NCBI RefSeq assembly: GCF_002234575.2 | Contig: NZ_CP022464.2 | Location: 4,712,001-4,776,000 of the forward strand | Reading direction: 5' to 3' | DNA: 64,000 bases | Source: Enterocloster bolteae | Lineage (GTDB): Bacteria > Bacillota > Clostridia > Lachnospirales > Lachnospiraceae | In this document: piece by piece, positions 31,969 to 41,053 of the stretch | Layout of the letters: the number at the start of each line of letters is the position of its first letter | Position numbering within the stretch: position 1 is the stretch's first letter | Notes under the pieces: model-generated | What the model was told of the DNA's origin: nothing | The model's input: the letters and a program-made list of their open reading frames with translations, nothing else | Databases searched by the model: none | Made by a program: the position numbers and the translations under genes

Positions 31969-32982
31969 ATGAAGAAACATATACGGCCAATGGTTCCCGC
32001 TCTGGGAGCCCTGGTCCTTCTATGCGCAGCCTACGGCATTATCACCTGGCATCAGGGGAGGAATGCTGAATCACAGGCCCTGTCACCGGAAAATGCTTCT
32101 GTATATATGACCGACCTTCCGGAGCTGTCTTCCCTGTCCTGGACAAAGGACGGCAAGAGTCTGTCCTTTACCCGGGAAGGCGGTACCTGGTATTATAAAG
32201 GGGATACGGACTGCCCCATCCGCCAATATCCCCTGACCACCCTGTCAGATACTCTGTCCCACTTAAAAGCTGAGCGGAAGCTGGAAGGCGCGGATTCTCC
32301 GGAAGCATATGGCCTGGATAACCCTTCCGTACGGTTTGATACCGTTTCCTCTGATGGTTCTTCTCACTCTATCCTGGTGGGAAGCCAGGTTCCCGGTACC
32401 GGCGGTTCAGGCCCGGACGGTTCCCAGCTCCCCGCCCAGTATTATGCAGCTATGGACGGGGACAGTCAGATTTATACCATCGGCAGTTATCTGACCGAAA
32501 CAGCTGCCAAGGGACTTTATGATTTTGTTGAGACAGAATCCCTTCCCCATGTGGCTGGTGCCGACATCCGGGAAATCACTGTATCCAGGAACGGACAGAC
32601 CAGACGGTTCTGTAAGAAGACCGTGGATGACGCAGGCAATATTGCCTGGTATAAGGACTCTGACGCGGACGAGGCCAACCGCCTGGATGACAATGGCGCT
32701 CTTAATAATCTGGCGGATGCCATAAGCGGTTTGTCGTTCCAGTCCTGTGTATCATATAAGGCAAGCGATGAGGAATTAGGCAGCTATGGCCTGTCTGAGC
32801 CGATTATGACGCTTTCCTGGACATATGAAAGCGGAGATAGGGACAGTGCCGTATCATTGGCCATTGGAAATTCCACCGAAGATGGTACAGGCTACTATAC
32901 CAGAAAGGATGATTCCAGAGCCGTGAATCTGATATCAAAAGAGGCGGCAGAGCGTTGTCTCAATGCTGCCTACCCAAAGTAA
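31969..32982 (+). CDS. DUF4340-domain membrane-anchored protein of the Gld-type exporter operon
   Basis: 337 residues; the start at 31,969 (Met-Lys-Lys-His-Ile-Arg) has AAAGGAGG 7 bases upstream. An N-terminal membrane helix (about 8-27) is followed by an extracellular beta-rich region with repeats like 'WYYKGDTDCPIRQ', 'AYGLDNPSVRF' (about 108-118) and 'SYGLSEPIMTLSW' (about 275-287), the hallmark of DUF4340. This family regularly follows GldG-like genes. It probably works with the exporter at the outer face of the membrane. Confidence 0.82.
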   Translation: MKKHIRPMVPALGALVLLCAAYGIITWHQGRNAESQALSPENASVYMTDLPELSSLSWTKDGKSLSFTREGGTWYYKGDTDCPIRQYPLTTLSDTLSHLKAERKLEGADSPEAYGLDNPSVRFDTVSSDGSSHSILVGSQVPGTGGSGPDGSQLPAQYYAAMDGDSQIYTIGSYLTETAAKGLYDFVETESLPHVAGADIREITVSRNGQTRRFCKKTVDDAGNIAWYKDSDADEANRLDDNGALNNLADAISGLSFQSCVSYKASDEELGSYGLSEPIMTLSWTYESGDRDSAVSLAIGNSTEDGTGYYTRKDDSRAVNLISKEAAERCLNAAYPK

Positions 32983-33017
32983 TGTGAATTATACTATGAA
33001 GTTGTGCTAAATTATGA

Positions 33018-33064
33018 AAGGGAAACAACACCGCATTTCTGCCTGTTGTCTCCCTTTTTTATAA
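33018..33064. terminator. Terminator between the exporter operon and the Crp-family gene
   Basis: GGGAAACAACA pairs with TGTTGTCTCCC and is followed by TTTTTTATA on the plus strand. Confidence 0.8.
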
Positions 33065-33087
33065 CTGTTCTAATATATGGATTGCCC

Positions 33088-33780
33088 TTAAGCCCCTTCC
33101 CTGCGATCCCCCGCACCTCTATCATGGAGCACAAAGTGGTTCTTCTGAAAATCCAGTATCCCCTCAGCCCGCATCTTACTCAGCTCGCTGGACATAGCGC
33201 TCCGGTCCACACAGAGATACTCAGCCAGCTCCTGGCGGTTATGGGGTATGTCAAAATCCCTGCCCCCTTTTGCCATGGCCTGCTCTGACAGATAGGACAA
33301 AAGCTTTTCCCTGGTGGTCCTGCGGCACACATGCTCCAGTTTGTTTTCCAGCTTCACATTGTGCTCCGACACCAGACGCAGCATGTTGTGTATGAACCTG
33401 GTATGGAAATCGCAGGCCAGAGGACAAAACGTGATCATCCGCTGGTAATTGAGGAACAGGGTCTCGCATCCCCCCTCTGCCACCACGCTCACCGGCAGCA
33501 CCGGGGTCCTGGCGCAGGAATAGGACTGGCCAAAGAGCTCCCCTTCCTTTATATGATATATGTGTTCCTGATGTCCCCAGAAATTCTCCTGGATAACGCA
33601 TGCCTTCCCCCTCAGCAGAACCAGCACCTTATTGACGGATTCTCCCATGCGGAAAATGTATTCCCCATCCTCATAAAGCACCTGCTCCGAGGCACAGCAT
33701 TTTAACAGGGTATAGAGCTCGTCATCATTTATGCCATAAAATAGCGGAGATTTTTTCACAAGAGGCAGCCATTCCTCCAT
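33088..33780 (-). CDS. Crp/Fnr-family transcriptional regulator
   Basis: 230 residues. A cyclic-nucleotide-binding-like domain spans about 10-125 (with 'EDGEYIFRMGESVNKVLVLLRGKA' near 36-59, split here), then a dimerisation helix and a winged helix ('NRQELAEYLCVDRSAMSSELSKMRAEGIL', about 181-209). It lacks the N-terminal cysteine set of Fnr. Cys residues are scattered (27-28, 61, 87), so redox or haem sensing is possible but unproven. The gene is monocistronic and neighbours argH. Effector and targets unknown. Confidence 0.88.
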   Translation of the reverse strand: MEEWLPLVKKSPLFYGINDDELYTLLKCCASEQVLYEDGEYIFRMGESVNKVLVLLRGKACVIQENFWGHQEHIYHIKEGELFGQSYSCARTPVLPVSVVAEGGCETLFLNYQRMITFCPLACDFHTRFIHNMLRLVSEHNVKLENKLEHVCRRTTREKLLSYLSEQAMAKGGRDFDIPHNRQELAEYLCVDRSAMSSELSKMRAEGILDFQKNHFVLHDRGAGDRREGA

Positions 33781-33825
33781 ATTCGCCCTTCTTTCCGTTG
33801 CATTTACAACTCTTTTGCTGTAAAT

Positions 33826-33854
33826 ATTATATAATTAAGAGATTTTTCCGTCAA
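33826..33854 (-). promoter_or_regulatory. Promoter of the Crp-family gene
   Basis: Minus strand -35 TTGACG (33,854-33,849) and -10 TATAAT (33,831-33,826) at 17-base spacing. A GAGAT-AAA-ATCTC dyad lies just upstream (about 33,869-33,881). Confidence 0.8.
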
Positions 33855-33889
33855 GAGGGATTTTCTGTGAGATAAAATCTCATTCAGCA

Positions 33890-35281
33890 TCACCGGACAT
33901 CATCCATATCCAGCTGTTTTTTATATATCCCAATGACTTTTTTCATGGCCTCCTGGCCGGGAGCCCCTATGGTAAGGCGCTTCTCCACACAGGTCTTCAT
34001 GCTGATGGCCTCATATACGTCCTCCTCAAACACCGGACTGATGGCCTTGTATTCTTCCAGGCTGAGATCATCCAGGGCAATTCCTTTGGCAATGCAAGCA
34101 AGGACCAGCTGTCCCACGATGCCGTGGGCATCCCTGAAAGGCACTCCCTTATTCACCAGATAATCCGCCGCATCTGTGGCATTGGTAAAGCCGTTCTTTG
34201 CACTGGCTTCCATTACCTCTTTCCGAAAGCTCATAGAGGAAATCATGCCGGTAAACAAGGCCAGGCATCCCTTTACTGTGTCAATGGCGTCAAAGGTAAG
34301 CTCCTTATCTTCCTGCATATCCTTGTTGTAAGCCAGAGGTATCCCCTTCATGGTGGTCAGCATGGATACCAGGGCGCCGTATACGCGCCCGCTTTTGCCG
34401 CGGATCAGTTCTGCGATGTCCGGGTTCTTTTTCTGAGGCATGATGGAACTTCCTGTGCTGTAGGAATCATCAATCTCCACAAAACGGTATTCGTTGGTAT
34501 TCCATATTATGATTTCCTCGCAGAACCTGGACAAATGCATGGAGATAGTGGACAGGGCGCTGAGCAGCTCAATCAGGTAATCCCTGTCAGCCACTGAATC
34601 CATAGAATTAAGGGTAGGTCCGTCAAATCCCAGAAGCTCTGCCGTGTATTCCCGGTCCAGAGGATAGGTGGTGCCTGCCAGGGCGCCTGAGCCCAGAGGG
34701 CAGTAATTCATGCGCCTGCGTATATCCTTAAGGCGGGAGCGGTCCCTGGAGAACATCTCGAAGTAAGCGCCCATATGATGGGCCAGGGTGATTGGCTGGG
34801 CCTTCTGAAGATGGGTGAAACCAGGCATGAAGGTGTCTGTATTCTTCTCCATAACCGCCAGCAGCTCTTCCAGCAGTTCCTTCACCAGCGCTTCGATGGC
34901 GTCAATCTCATCCCTGGTATAGAGCTTCATGTCCAGGGCTACCTGATCATTGCGGCTGCGTCCTGTGTGAAGGCGTTTTCCCGCCTCCCCAATCCGCTCC
35001 GTCAGGGTACCCTCTACAAAGGAGTGGATATCCTCATATCCAGAATCGGATGATATGGCCAATTTCCCATTATCCAGGTCTTCTAAAATGCTTTCCAACC
35101 CGCGGATAATATCATCCCTGTCCTGTTCTGTGAGAATTCCCTGCTTGGCCAGCATTTTCACATGGGCTATGCTGCCCCTGATGTCCTGACGGTAGAATTT
35201 CTGGTCAAAGGAAAGGGATTCGTTAAAATTGTGTACCAGCTGATTGGTCTCTTTCGTAAAACGTCCGCCCCATAATTTCAT
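33890..35281 (-). CDS. argH: Argininosuccinate lyase
   Basis: Final step of arginine synthesis, releasing fumarate. 463 residues, normal length; AAGGAGATAAGAGCC precedes the ATG. The fumarase/lyase superfamily signature 'GSSIMPQKKNPD' (about 281-292) contains the catalytic serine loop. 'TGRSRNDQVALDM' (about 107-119) and 'TFMPGFTHLQKAQP' (about 152-165) are also present. It is physically separated from the rest of the arg genes and I see no ARG-box-like palindrome in its upstream region, which is instead occupied by a minisatellite. Confidence 0.96.
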   Translation of the reverse strand: MKLWGGRFTKETNQLVHNFNESLSFDQKFYRQDIRGSIAHVKMLAKQGILTEQDRDDIIRGLESILEDLDNGKLAISSDSGYEDIHSFVEGTLTERIGEAGKRLHTGRSRNDQVALDMKLYTRDEIDAIEALVKELLEELLAVMEKNTDTFMPGFTHLQKAQPITLAHHMGAYFEMFSRDRSRLKDIRRRMNYCPLGSGALAGTTYPLDREYTAELLGFDGPTLNSMDSVADRDYLIELLSALSTISMHLSRFCEEIIIWNTNEYRFVEIDDSYSTGSSIMPQKKNPDIAELIRGKSGRVYGALVSMLTTMKGIPLAYNKDMQEDKELTFDAIDTVKGCLALFTGMISSMSFRKEVMEASAKNGFTNATDAADYLVNKGVPFRDAHGIVGQLVLACIAKGIALDDLSLEEYKAISPVFEEDVYEAISMKTCVEKRLTIGAPGQEAMKKVIGIYKKQLDMDDVR

Positions 35282-35330
35282 GGCTCTTATCTCCTTATTT
35301 CTAAATTTCTTTTGTCCTGTATTCTTGTTT

Positions 35331-35445
35331 ACTGCGGCTTTCCTGGTTTACTGCGGCTTTCCTGGTTTGCTGCAGCTTTCCTGGTTTGCTGCAGCTTTCC
35401 TGGCCTGCTGCGGCTTTCCTATTTACCACCGCTTTCCTGTTTGCT
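35331..35445. repeat. 19-bp tandem repeat between argH and the YfhO-like gene
   Basis: Units of ACTGCGGCTTTCCTGGTTT start at 35,331, 35,350, 35,369, 35,388 and 35,407 with one or two changes each; decaying copies continue into the last codons of the YfhO-like gene, whose stop is at 35,419. The array occupies the argH leader. Confidence 0.85.
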
Positions 35446-38400
35446 GCTATTTTCTTTTTTCTGGCTCTTTTTGTTCTCTTTGCTGTTCTTTCTTATGCTG
35501 TATCCGCTTACTACACGGTCCTTTTTCTTCTTCCGGCTGATTCCCACCAGCACAGTGACTCCCAGGACAGCCGCGCTGGCTCCGGTAATCCAAGCCCCGG
35601 TCCTAAGTCCCTCCGGTTCATAGGAAAAGCTGATTCGGTGGGTCCCTTCACCGATATCCACTGCCAGAAACGTGTCAAACATTTTCCGCGGGGTCACGGC
35701 CTTGCCGTCCACCAGTATGGTCCATCCCTTATCATAAGGAATGCTGGTATACATAACGCCGGCCGACTCAGCGGTGATGCTGCCTGACAATTCCGTATCC
35801 GTCCACCTGGAAAGCACCATGGGATTCTGGTTCATTTTTCCGTAAACAGCTTCCAGGGCCTGGGGATTAAAACGCCACACCTCTGCCTGCAGGGTCGGGC
35901 TGCCGTCATCTCCTGTCTCCAGGCGAACCTCCACATCCTTGTTGATACGGCCCAGCTCCATGAAGTAGCCCCTGTCCACATTATCAAAGCTCTCGGTCTG
36001 CTCTCCGATTACAGCCGTGACCTCCTTTACCTTCTTATTGGTCACATACACATAGTAATCGCCGGTTTCCTGGGCTGTAAATGTAAGTTTCCTGCCCTCT
36101 GTCACACTTTCGTTGGGAAGCAGTACATGCTCTGTATCCAGCACATCGCAGAGATCGTTCTGGACATGGGCCGGATTCCCGGAATCCAAAATCCAGTTTC
36201 CTTCCACATCCGACGGCAGCATAAATGCCACGGGCAGGGTAAATTTATTCTCATACAGCCACATACTTCCTTTTCTCGCGGACAAATCCCTAAGTCCATC
36301 GGCAGGCTGCTGGTCCCCGTATATGCCATAGCGAACGGACATCAGACTGTCCACCAGAGGCGTGCTTCCTGTGATGCTGTAGGCATTGGTGGAGCTCTCA
36401 CACCCCATCCTGCGGAAGAAATCCGACAGGGAGGCATTGGCTGTGGATGAAAACAGGGATACGGACGGGAAATTCATCCAGGCGCCGTCATTCTTTGTCT
36501 TTCTATCTGTCTTTTCCACACGATAGAATGTATCCGACTTAATATTCCACACCAGATCCTCCACGTCCTGGTTATCTTTCACATAAGAAGTTCTGCTGGT
36601 GGTAGGGATACTGGTTACCGCGGTATTCACAGCCGCCTCAATGGCAACCACGGCCAGAGCAGTGAGAAGAATGGCGTCCAGACTCCATTTTCCCTTGTGG
36701 TACAGGTAAATCAGACCTCCATATATGGCAATGAACAGGAGTGCCGCATAGAACACGGAAAAATGGTATTGTTCCGGATTATCCACCAGCTTCTCTGCCA
36801 GCAGCACAAAGGAAACAGCCCCCCAAAACGCCAGGCATACCGATTTCCAGGACATATCCTCCAGATGAATATAGGCGTGGTAACACATAAACAGCATCAG
36901 TGCAATATAAATAAAGGACTGACGGCAGGGAAGGCTGTTGGGATAGTGGAACCCATGCCAGATAAAATTCAGCACATTGACTGAAAAGCTGGCGTAAAAC
37001 AGAACCAGCATGGAGCAGTACACTGCCTTTTCCCTGAAGGTAATCTTCCTGCTGCCCAGGTATAAAAGGAAGAACATAAGCACTGCCACACCGCAGTATA
37101 TATTGGGCCAGTGGTCCAATCCTATCTCGGTTCCCACATTTCCTATATGACGGGCAATCATATCAAAGATGGAGAAATAGGATGAAAATGTCTTAGGGAA
37201 ATCAAAATCCCCTGACGCCGTGACCTGCAGCGCATAAATCTCCGGCAAAAGCACCACCGCGGCAAGACCGCCTGCCAGAAGGGAATAGAAGGCAAACCGC
37301 AGCCCTGTTCCCATGAACTCCCCGAAGCTTTTGGGCGGATTGAGCGTCATCTGCGCAATCACATAGATAACCATAAAAATGCAAATCATGATGGAAATAT
37401 AGTAATTGGAAAGGATGGAGAGGCCCAGCGTAATGCAGTAAAGCGTCCCCTTCTTCTCCTTTACCAGCTGCTCCAGCCCCAGCAGAATCAACGGGAACAG
37501 CATGATGCAGTCCAGCCACATGATGTTCCAGCTGTAAGCAGCCATATAACCGCTAAGGGCATAAAAAATACCGAAAAAGCCCACGCCGAACTTCTTAACT
37601 CCAAAGTGTTTCTTCAGATACCATGAAAAGCTAAGGCCGGACAATCCTGTCTTGAGAACAATGAGTATGGTCATAAACTCAATGATAAACTTCTTCGGGC
37701 ATAATATCAGAAGCCAGTTTACCGGGCTGGCCAGATAATAGGCATAGAGCGCAGAAAAATTCACCCCCATGCCGATATCCCAGCTGTAAAGCAGGCTTCC
37801 CCCATGGGTCAGCTTATACTGGAACTCTGAAAAAAACGGGGCATACTGATGGTACATATCCGTCCTGAGAAAACACTCTTCCCCAAATGGAAAGATACCT
37901 CTCTGGGCAAATATGATTATCATGGCCACCACAGGGACAAAAAATGCTGCCACAAGACCATCCGAAGGCTTTAGCAGCCGAAGTCCGCGCCTGTTTTCTG
38001 TCTGTGACATCCCTGTCTCTCTCTTATCGTACTGCTGCCTGTCCTGTCCGGCAGTCTCATTCTCTTCTTCCATTCCGTATTCGTCTTCCTCTGATGTATA
38101 TTCGTCTGCTGTATATCTATCCGCTATATAATTATCTGCGGCATATTTATCCGCTGCATACTTATCTGCCGCATATTTATCCGCCGCATATTCATCTGCG
38201 GCATATTCATCTGCGGCATATTTATCCGCTGTATACTTATCCGCCGCATATTTATCTACCGCATATTTATCTACTGCATATTTATCCGCTGCATACTTAT
38301 TCGCCGCATATTTATCCGCCGCATATTTATCCGCCCCATCATATTCCGAAGCATTTTCCTCTGATGAATCATCACCGAAAAGATACGCCTCCAGTGTGCC

Positions 38401-38565
38401 TTCTTCCGTTAAATATTCCTCTGATGTCGTTTTATCCCCGCCGGAAACCGGCTCCTTTGAGAGCGCTTCCTCCCGGGCTTTATCCTGCATGGTCGGTTCT
38501 GGCTGCACAAGCTTCAGGATTGCGTCAAGCTCCCGTTCAACCCGTTCTATCTCTTCACGTTCCAT
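35419..38565 (-). CDS. YfhO-family multi-pass membrane protein with N-terminal pentapeptide repeat tail
   Basis: 1,048 residues; the ATG at 38,565 has AAAGG about 9 bases upstream (an in-frame GTG at 38,574 is less likely). Residues 1-195 are cytoplasmic, highly acidic, and contain sixteen pentapeptides of the ADKYA type (about 78-157). Then come about twelve membrane helices (about 205-640), with 'YLASPVNWLL' and 'HGFHYPNSLPCRQSF' near the expected active face. An extracellular domain and a final helix (about 1,005-1,025) with a Lys-rich tail complete it. YfhO-like proteins are GT-C-like and implicated in glycosylation of lipoteichoic acid. A GtrA-like gene is immediately upstream, fitting polyprenyl-phosphate sugar transfer (inferred). 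Confidence 0.88.
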   Translation of the reverse strand: MEREEIERVERELDAILKLVQPEPTMQDKAREEALSKEPVSGGDKTTSEEYLTEEGTLEAYLFGDDSSEENASEYDGADKYAADKYAANKYAADKYAVDKYAVDKYAADKYTADKYAADEYAADEYAADKYAADKYAADKYAADNYIADRYTADEYTSEEDEYGMEEENETAGQDRQQYDKRETGMSQTENRRGLRLLKPSDGLVAAFFVPVVAMIIIFAQRGIFPFGEECFLRTDMYHQYAPFFSEFQYKLTHGGSLLYSWDIGMGVNFSALYAYYLASPVNWLLILCPKKFIIEFMTILIVLKTGLSGLSFSWYLKKHFGVKKFGVGFFGIFYALSGYMAAYSWNIMWLDCIMLFPLILLGLEQLVKEKKGTLYCITLGLSILSNYYISIMICIFMVIYVIAQMTLNPPKSFGEFMGTGLRFAFYSLLAGGLAAVVLLPEIYALQVTASGDFDFPKTFSSYFSIFDMIARHIGNVGTEIGLDHWPNIYCGVAVLMFFLLYLGSRKITFREKAVYCSMLVLFYASFSVNVLNFIWHGFHYPNSLPCRQSFIYIALMLFMCYHAYIHLEDMSWKSVCLAFWGAVSFVLLAEKLVDNPEQYHFSVFYAALLFIAIYGGLIYLYHKGKWSLDAILLTALAVVAIEAAVNTAVTSIPTTSRTSYVKDNQDVEDLVWNIKSDTFYRVEKTDRKTKNDGAWMNFPSVSLFSSTANASLSDFFRRMGCESSTNAYSITGSTPLVDSLMSVRYGIYGDQQPADGLRDLSARKGSMWLYENKFTLPVAFMLPSDVEGNWILDSGNPAHVQNDLCDVLDTEHVLLPNESVTEGRKLTFTAQETGDYYVYVTNKKVKEVTAVIGEQTESFDNVDRGYFMELGRINKDVEVRLETGDDGSPTLQAEVWRFNPQALEAVYGKMNQNPMVLSRWTDTELSGSITAESAGVMYTSIPYDKGWTILVDGKAVTPRKMFDTFLAVDIGEGTHRISFSYEPEGLRTGAWITGASAAVLGVTVLVGISRKKKKDRVVSGYSIRKNSKENKKSQKKENSSKQESGGK
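38095..38334 (-). repeat. 15-bp tandem repeat (16 units) encoding ADKYA pentapeptides
   Basis: The minus strand has sixteen consecutive 15-base units encoding ADKYA, VDKYA, ADEYA, ADNYI, ADRYT and similar. Codon changes among units show it is not freshly duplicated throughout, though neighbouring units are near-identical. Confidence 0.92.
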
Positions 38566-38580
38566 CACAGTCACCTTTCT

Positions 38581-39009
38581 CTATTCAGGCTTATTCTTGA
38601 ATATCCAGAGTTTGCTGAAAATATAGTTCAGTACCATGTTGATTACAGAGGATGTGAATTTGCAGAACAGCTCATACAGCATTCCCCTGTCGCCGCCTAA
38701 TTTCACCATGACCACCATGAGCACCCAGGTAACGGCTCCTGAGAACGCCCGTGCAGCCACAAATGCACCCACTTCCTTCACAAGGTAGGAAGGCCGCAGA
38801 TTATAATTGCGGAACACAATAAGCTTGTTCACCACATAGGCAAACAGCACAGCCGCCAGCCATGACATGGCCTGGGACAGGCCTACGCCTATCTCAATCT
38901 GCCTCAGCAGGGCATATACCGCAAAATCAACTGCCGTGGTGAGAAACCCGCATATAATGTAGCTTACAGTCTCGTAGTTAACACATTTTTCCCATAGTTT
39001 ACGTAACAT
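38581..39009 (-). CDS. GtrA-like small membrane protein
   Basis: 142 residues; the start at 39,009 (Met-Leu-Arg-Lys-Leu-Trp) has CAGGAG 7 bases upstream. Four predicted helices (about 17-37, 43-63, 80-100, 110-132) match the GtrA fold, thought to flip undecaprenyl-phosphate-linked sugars. 'VDFAVYALL' near residue 27 is a common family pattern. Directly upstream of, and probably co-transcribed with, the YfhO-like gene (15-base gap). Confidence 0.87.
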   Translation of the reverse strand: MLRKLWEKCVNYETVSYIICGFLTTAVDFAVYALLRQIEIGVGLSQAMSWLAAVLFAYVVNKLIVFRNYNLRPSYLVKEVGAFVAARAFSGAVTWVLMVVMVKLGGDRGMLYELFCKFTSSVINMVLNYIFSKLWIFKNKPE

Positions 39010-39109
39010 TTTCTGCTCCTGCCCTGTTCCAGAGTACACACACACAATCCCTGGAGCAATAATCCCTTCTATTATATGGTAGCATCATGGAATTGTAAAG
39101 AAAAAACCA

Positions 39110-40120
39110 TTATCTGTCCAGGAAATCCTCGGCTCCCCTGGTGTAATGGAGTTCCCCGTCTTCCGTAAGGAATATGCCGTAGATTTGGTCCATGGATTCT
39201 ATGAGCCTGGTGCCCTCTTCCAATCCCAGTGCAAAGCAGGTGGTGCTCAGTCCGTCCCCGTCCACTGACCTGGGGGAAATGATGGATACCTGGGTCAGCC
39301 CATTTTCATATGGGTAGCCGGTAGCCGGATCCAGTATATGATGATAGTTGACACCGTTCTCCACAAAATGCCTCTCGTACACCCCTGACGAAACCACTGA
39401 CATGTCGTCTATTTTCAATGCCGCCACTGTCTCTGTATGGGTTGCGTACGGCCTCTGGAGTCCTATTTTAAAAGGGGCGCCGTCCGGCCGTTTTCCCACG
39501 CAGAGCACATTTCCTCCCAGATTGATGACCGCACTTTTCACACCGTTTTCTTCCAGATATGCCTTCATCTGATCTGCTATAAACCCCTTGGCTATGGCGC
39601 CCAGGTCAATGGTTGTCTCATCATTGAGAAAGGTGACCTGTCTGCCGTCCAGGAGCACGTTTTCATAGCCCACCTTTTTAAGGTCCGCCTCAATCTCTTC
39701 CTCAGGCGGCACATGAGGCGTCTTTCCTGTAAAATCCCACAGGGAACTTAAGGGCTCTATGGTTATATCAAAGGCCCCCCGGGACATACGGCAGTACTCC
39801 AGCCCCTCCGACAGTACCTGGGCTGTTTTCTCCGATACCGTGATGGTCCTCTCGCCCGGCCTGCGGTGGTTCAGTTTGTAAATCTCGCTGCCCTCCAGGG
39901 TTCTGCTGAGCAGCTTCTCATAGTCGGAACAGAGTGTCATGCAGCCGTCCAGAATGGTCTGGTCCTCTGAATCGTATAAGGTGACGGTGACAAATGTGTT
40001 CAACAAAAAAGACGACCTGGTGACAGGATCCGCAACTTTCTTGCTGCATCCTGCCAGCCAAGCCGTGCACATGATAATCAAACCTGCTGTTATTATTGTC
40101 TTTAATCCTGTATTTTTCAT
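39110..40120 (-). CDS. apbE: FAD:protein FMN transferase lipoprotein (ApbE)
   Basis: 336 residues. A lipoprotein signal ends 'AWLAGC25'. ApbE domain: 'LNTFVTVTLYD' (about 40-50), 'SRGAFDITIEPLSSLW' (about 113-128), 'IDLGAIAKGFIAD' (about 171-183) and 'DGDGLSTTCFALG' (about 281-293), the Mg/flavin site. It attaches FMN to Thr residues of partner proteins such as Rnf or Nqr subunits; no such partner is in the window. It stands alone. Confidence 0.93.
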   Translation of the reverse strand: MKNTGLKTIITAGLIIMCTAWLAGCSKKVADPVTRSSFLLNTFVTVTLYDSEDQTILDGCMTLCSDYEKLLSRTLEGSEIYKLNHRRPGERTITVSEKTAQVLSEGLEYCRMSRGAFDITIEPLSSLWDFTGKTPHVPPEEEIEADLKKVGYENVLLDGRQVTFLNDETTIDLGAIAKGFIADQMKAYLEENGVKSAVINLGGNVLCVGKRPDGAPFKIGLQRPYATHTETVAALKIDDMSVVSSGVYERHFVENGVNYHHILDPATGYPYENGLTQVSIISPRSVDGDGLSTTCFALGLEEGTRLIESMDQIYGIFLTEDGELHYTRGAEDFLDR

Positions 40121-40166
40121 GCCTTACATTCTAGCACCCGGGCATGTAAAAGTCAAGGCAGCCCCA

Positions 40167-41009
40167 TCAGGCTTTGGTCTCTTCCATGTACTCATCCATC
40201 ACAGCGTCCAGAATATTCTTAAGTGTCTCTGGCGCTCTGCCTCCCACCGGCGTGCCGTCAATCTCATTGGCAGCCACACACAGTTTGGTGGATGATGTCA
40301 CCAGAACCTCGTCCGCATCCATCATCTCCTTCAGGGTATAGGGAGTCTCGCTTACAGGAATCTCCAGTTTCTTACAAATGCGAATCAGGTGGGCTCTTGC
40401 AATGCCCGGAAGAATCAGATTGTCCGCAGGAGCCGTGTAGAGAATTCCATCCTTCAGGATATGGCAGTTGCTATGGGCACATTCCGTCACACGGTCGCCT
40501 CTGTGGAACACTGCTTCCTGGCATCCTGCTTCCTTTGCTTTCTGGGCAGCCATGACGCTGGGCAGCAGATTCAGGGTTTTGATGTTGCAGTGAAGGAAAC
40601 GGGTGTCCTCCTGGGTAAGCAGGCGAATCTTCTTGTACAGGTCCGGTGTTCCCATGGGCTTTAACATAACCCAGAGATTGGCTGGTACATTCTCCGGAAA
40701 TTCATGGGTTCTGACAGCGGTACCCCTGGTTACCTGGAAATAGATAAACAGATCTCCGGTATCCATCTTATTGACCAAATCCTGAAGCAGCGCCTTCAGC
40801 TCTGCCTTTGTGCACGGCACCTGCATCTTGATAAGGCCTGCGCTGTTGAAGAAGCGGTCAACGTGCTCGTCAATTGCAAAAATCTTGTAATTGCGGCAGG
40901 GACCTGCATCGTATACACCGTCTCCAAACCAGCATACCCTGTCATTCATGGGAACGCTCATGTTCTCCAGTTCGTCGTACTTTCCATTATAATATCCAAG
41001 CGTTTTCAT
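40167..41009 (-). CDS. dat: D-amino-acid aminotransferase (class IV)
   Basis: 280 residues. Fold-type IV PLP enzyme; the catalytic Lys is in 'HCNIKTLNLLPSVMA' (about 141-155), which closely parallels the 'CDIKSLNLL' segment of Bacillus D-alanine transaminase. 'AVFHRGDRVTECAHSNCHILKDGILYT' region and 'ILPGIARAHLIRIC' are also close to that enzyme. The likely role is making D-alanine/D-glutamate for peptidoglycan. Branched-chain transaminase or aminodeoxychorismate lyase are less likely alternatives. Downstream of an Lrp/AsnC regulator, 44 bases away on the same strand. Confidence 0.82.
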   Translation of the reverse strand: MKTLGYYNGKYDELENMSVPMNDRVCWFGDGVYDAGPCRNYKIFAIDEHVDRFFNSAGLIKMQVPCTKAELKALLQDLVNKMDTGDLFIYFQVTRGTAVRTHEFPENVPANLWVMLKPMGTPDLYKKIRLLTQEDTRFLHCNIKTLNLLPSVMAAQKAKEAGCQEAVFHRGDRVTECAHSNCHILKDGILYTAPADNLILPGIARAHLIRICKKLEIPVSETPYTLKEMMDADEVLVTSSTKLCVAANEIDGTPVGGRAPETLKNILDAVMDEYMEETKA

Positions 41010-41053
41010 ATATGTAATCTCCTTTATAATAAAATATTCATTGAAACATGATG

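Noticed and set aside
35331..35445. 19-bp repeats as a CRISPR array
   Set aside because: Contiguous tandem units with no spacers and no cas genes nearby.
38095..38334. Regularly spaced repeats as a CRISPR array
   Set aside because: Units are 15 bases, directly adjacent and in frame with a coding sequence, with no unique spacers.
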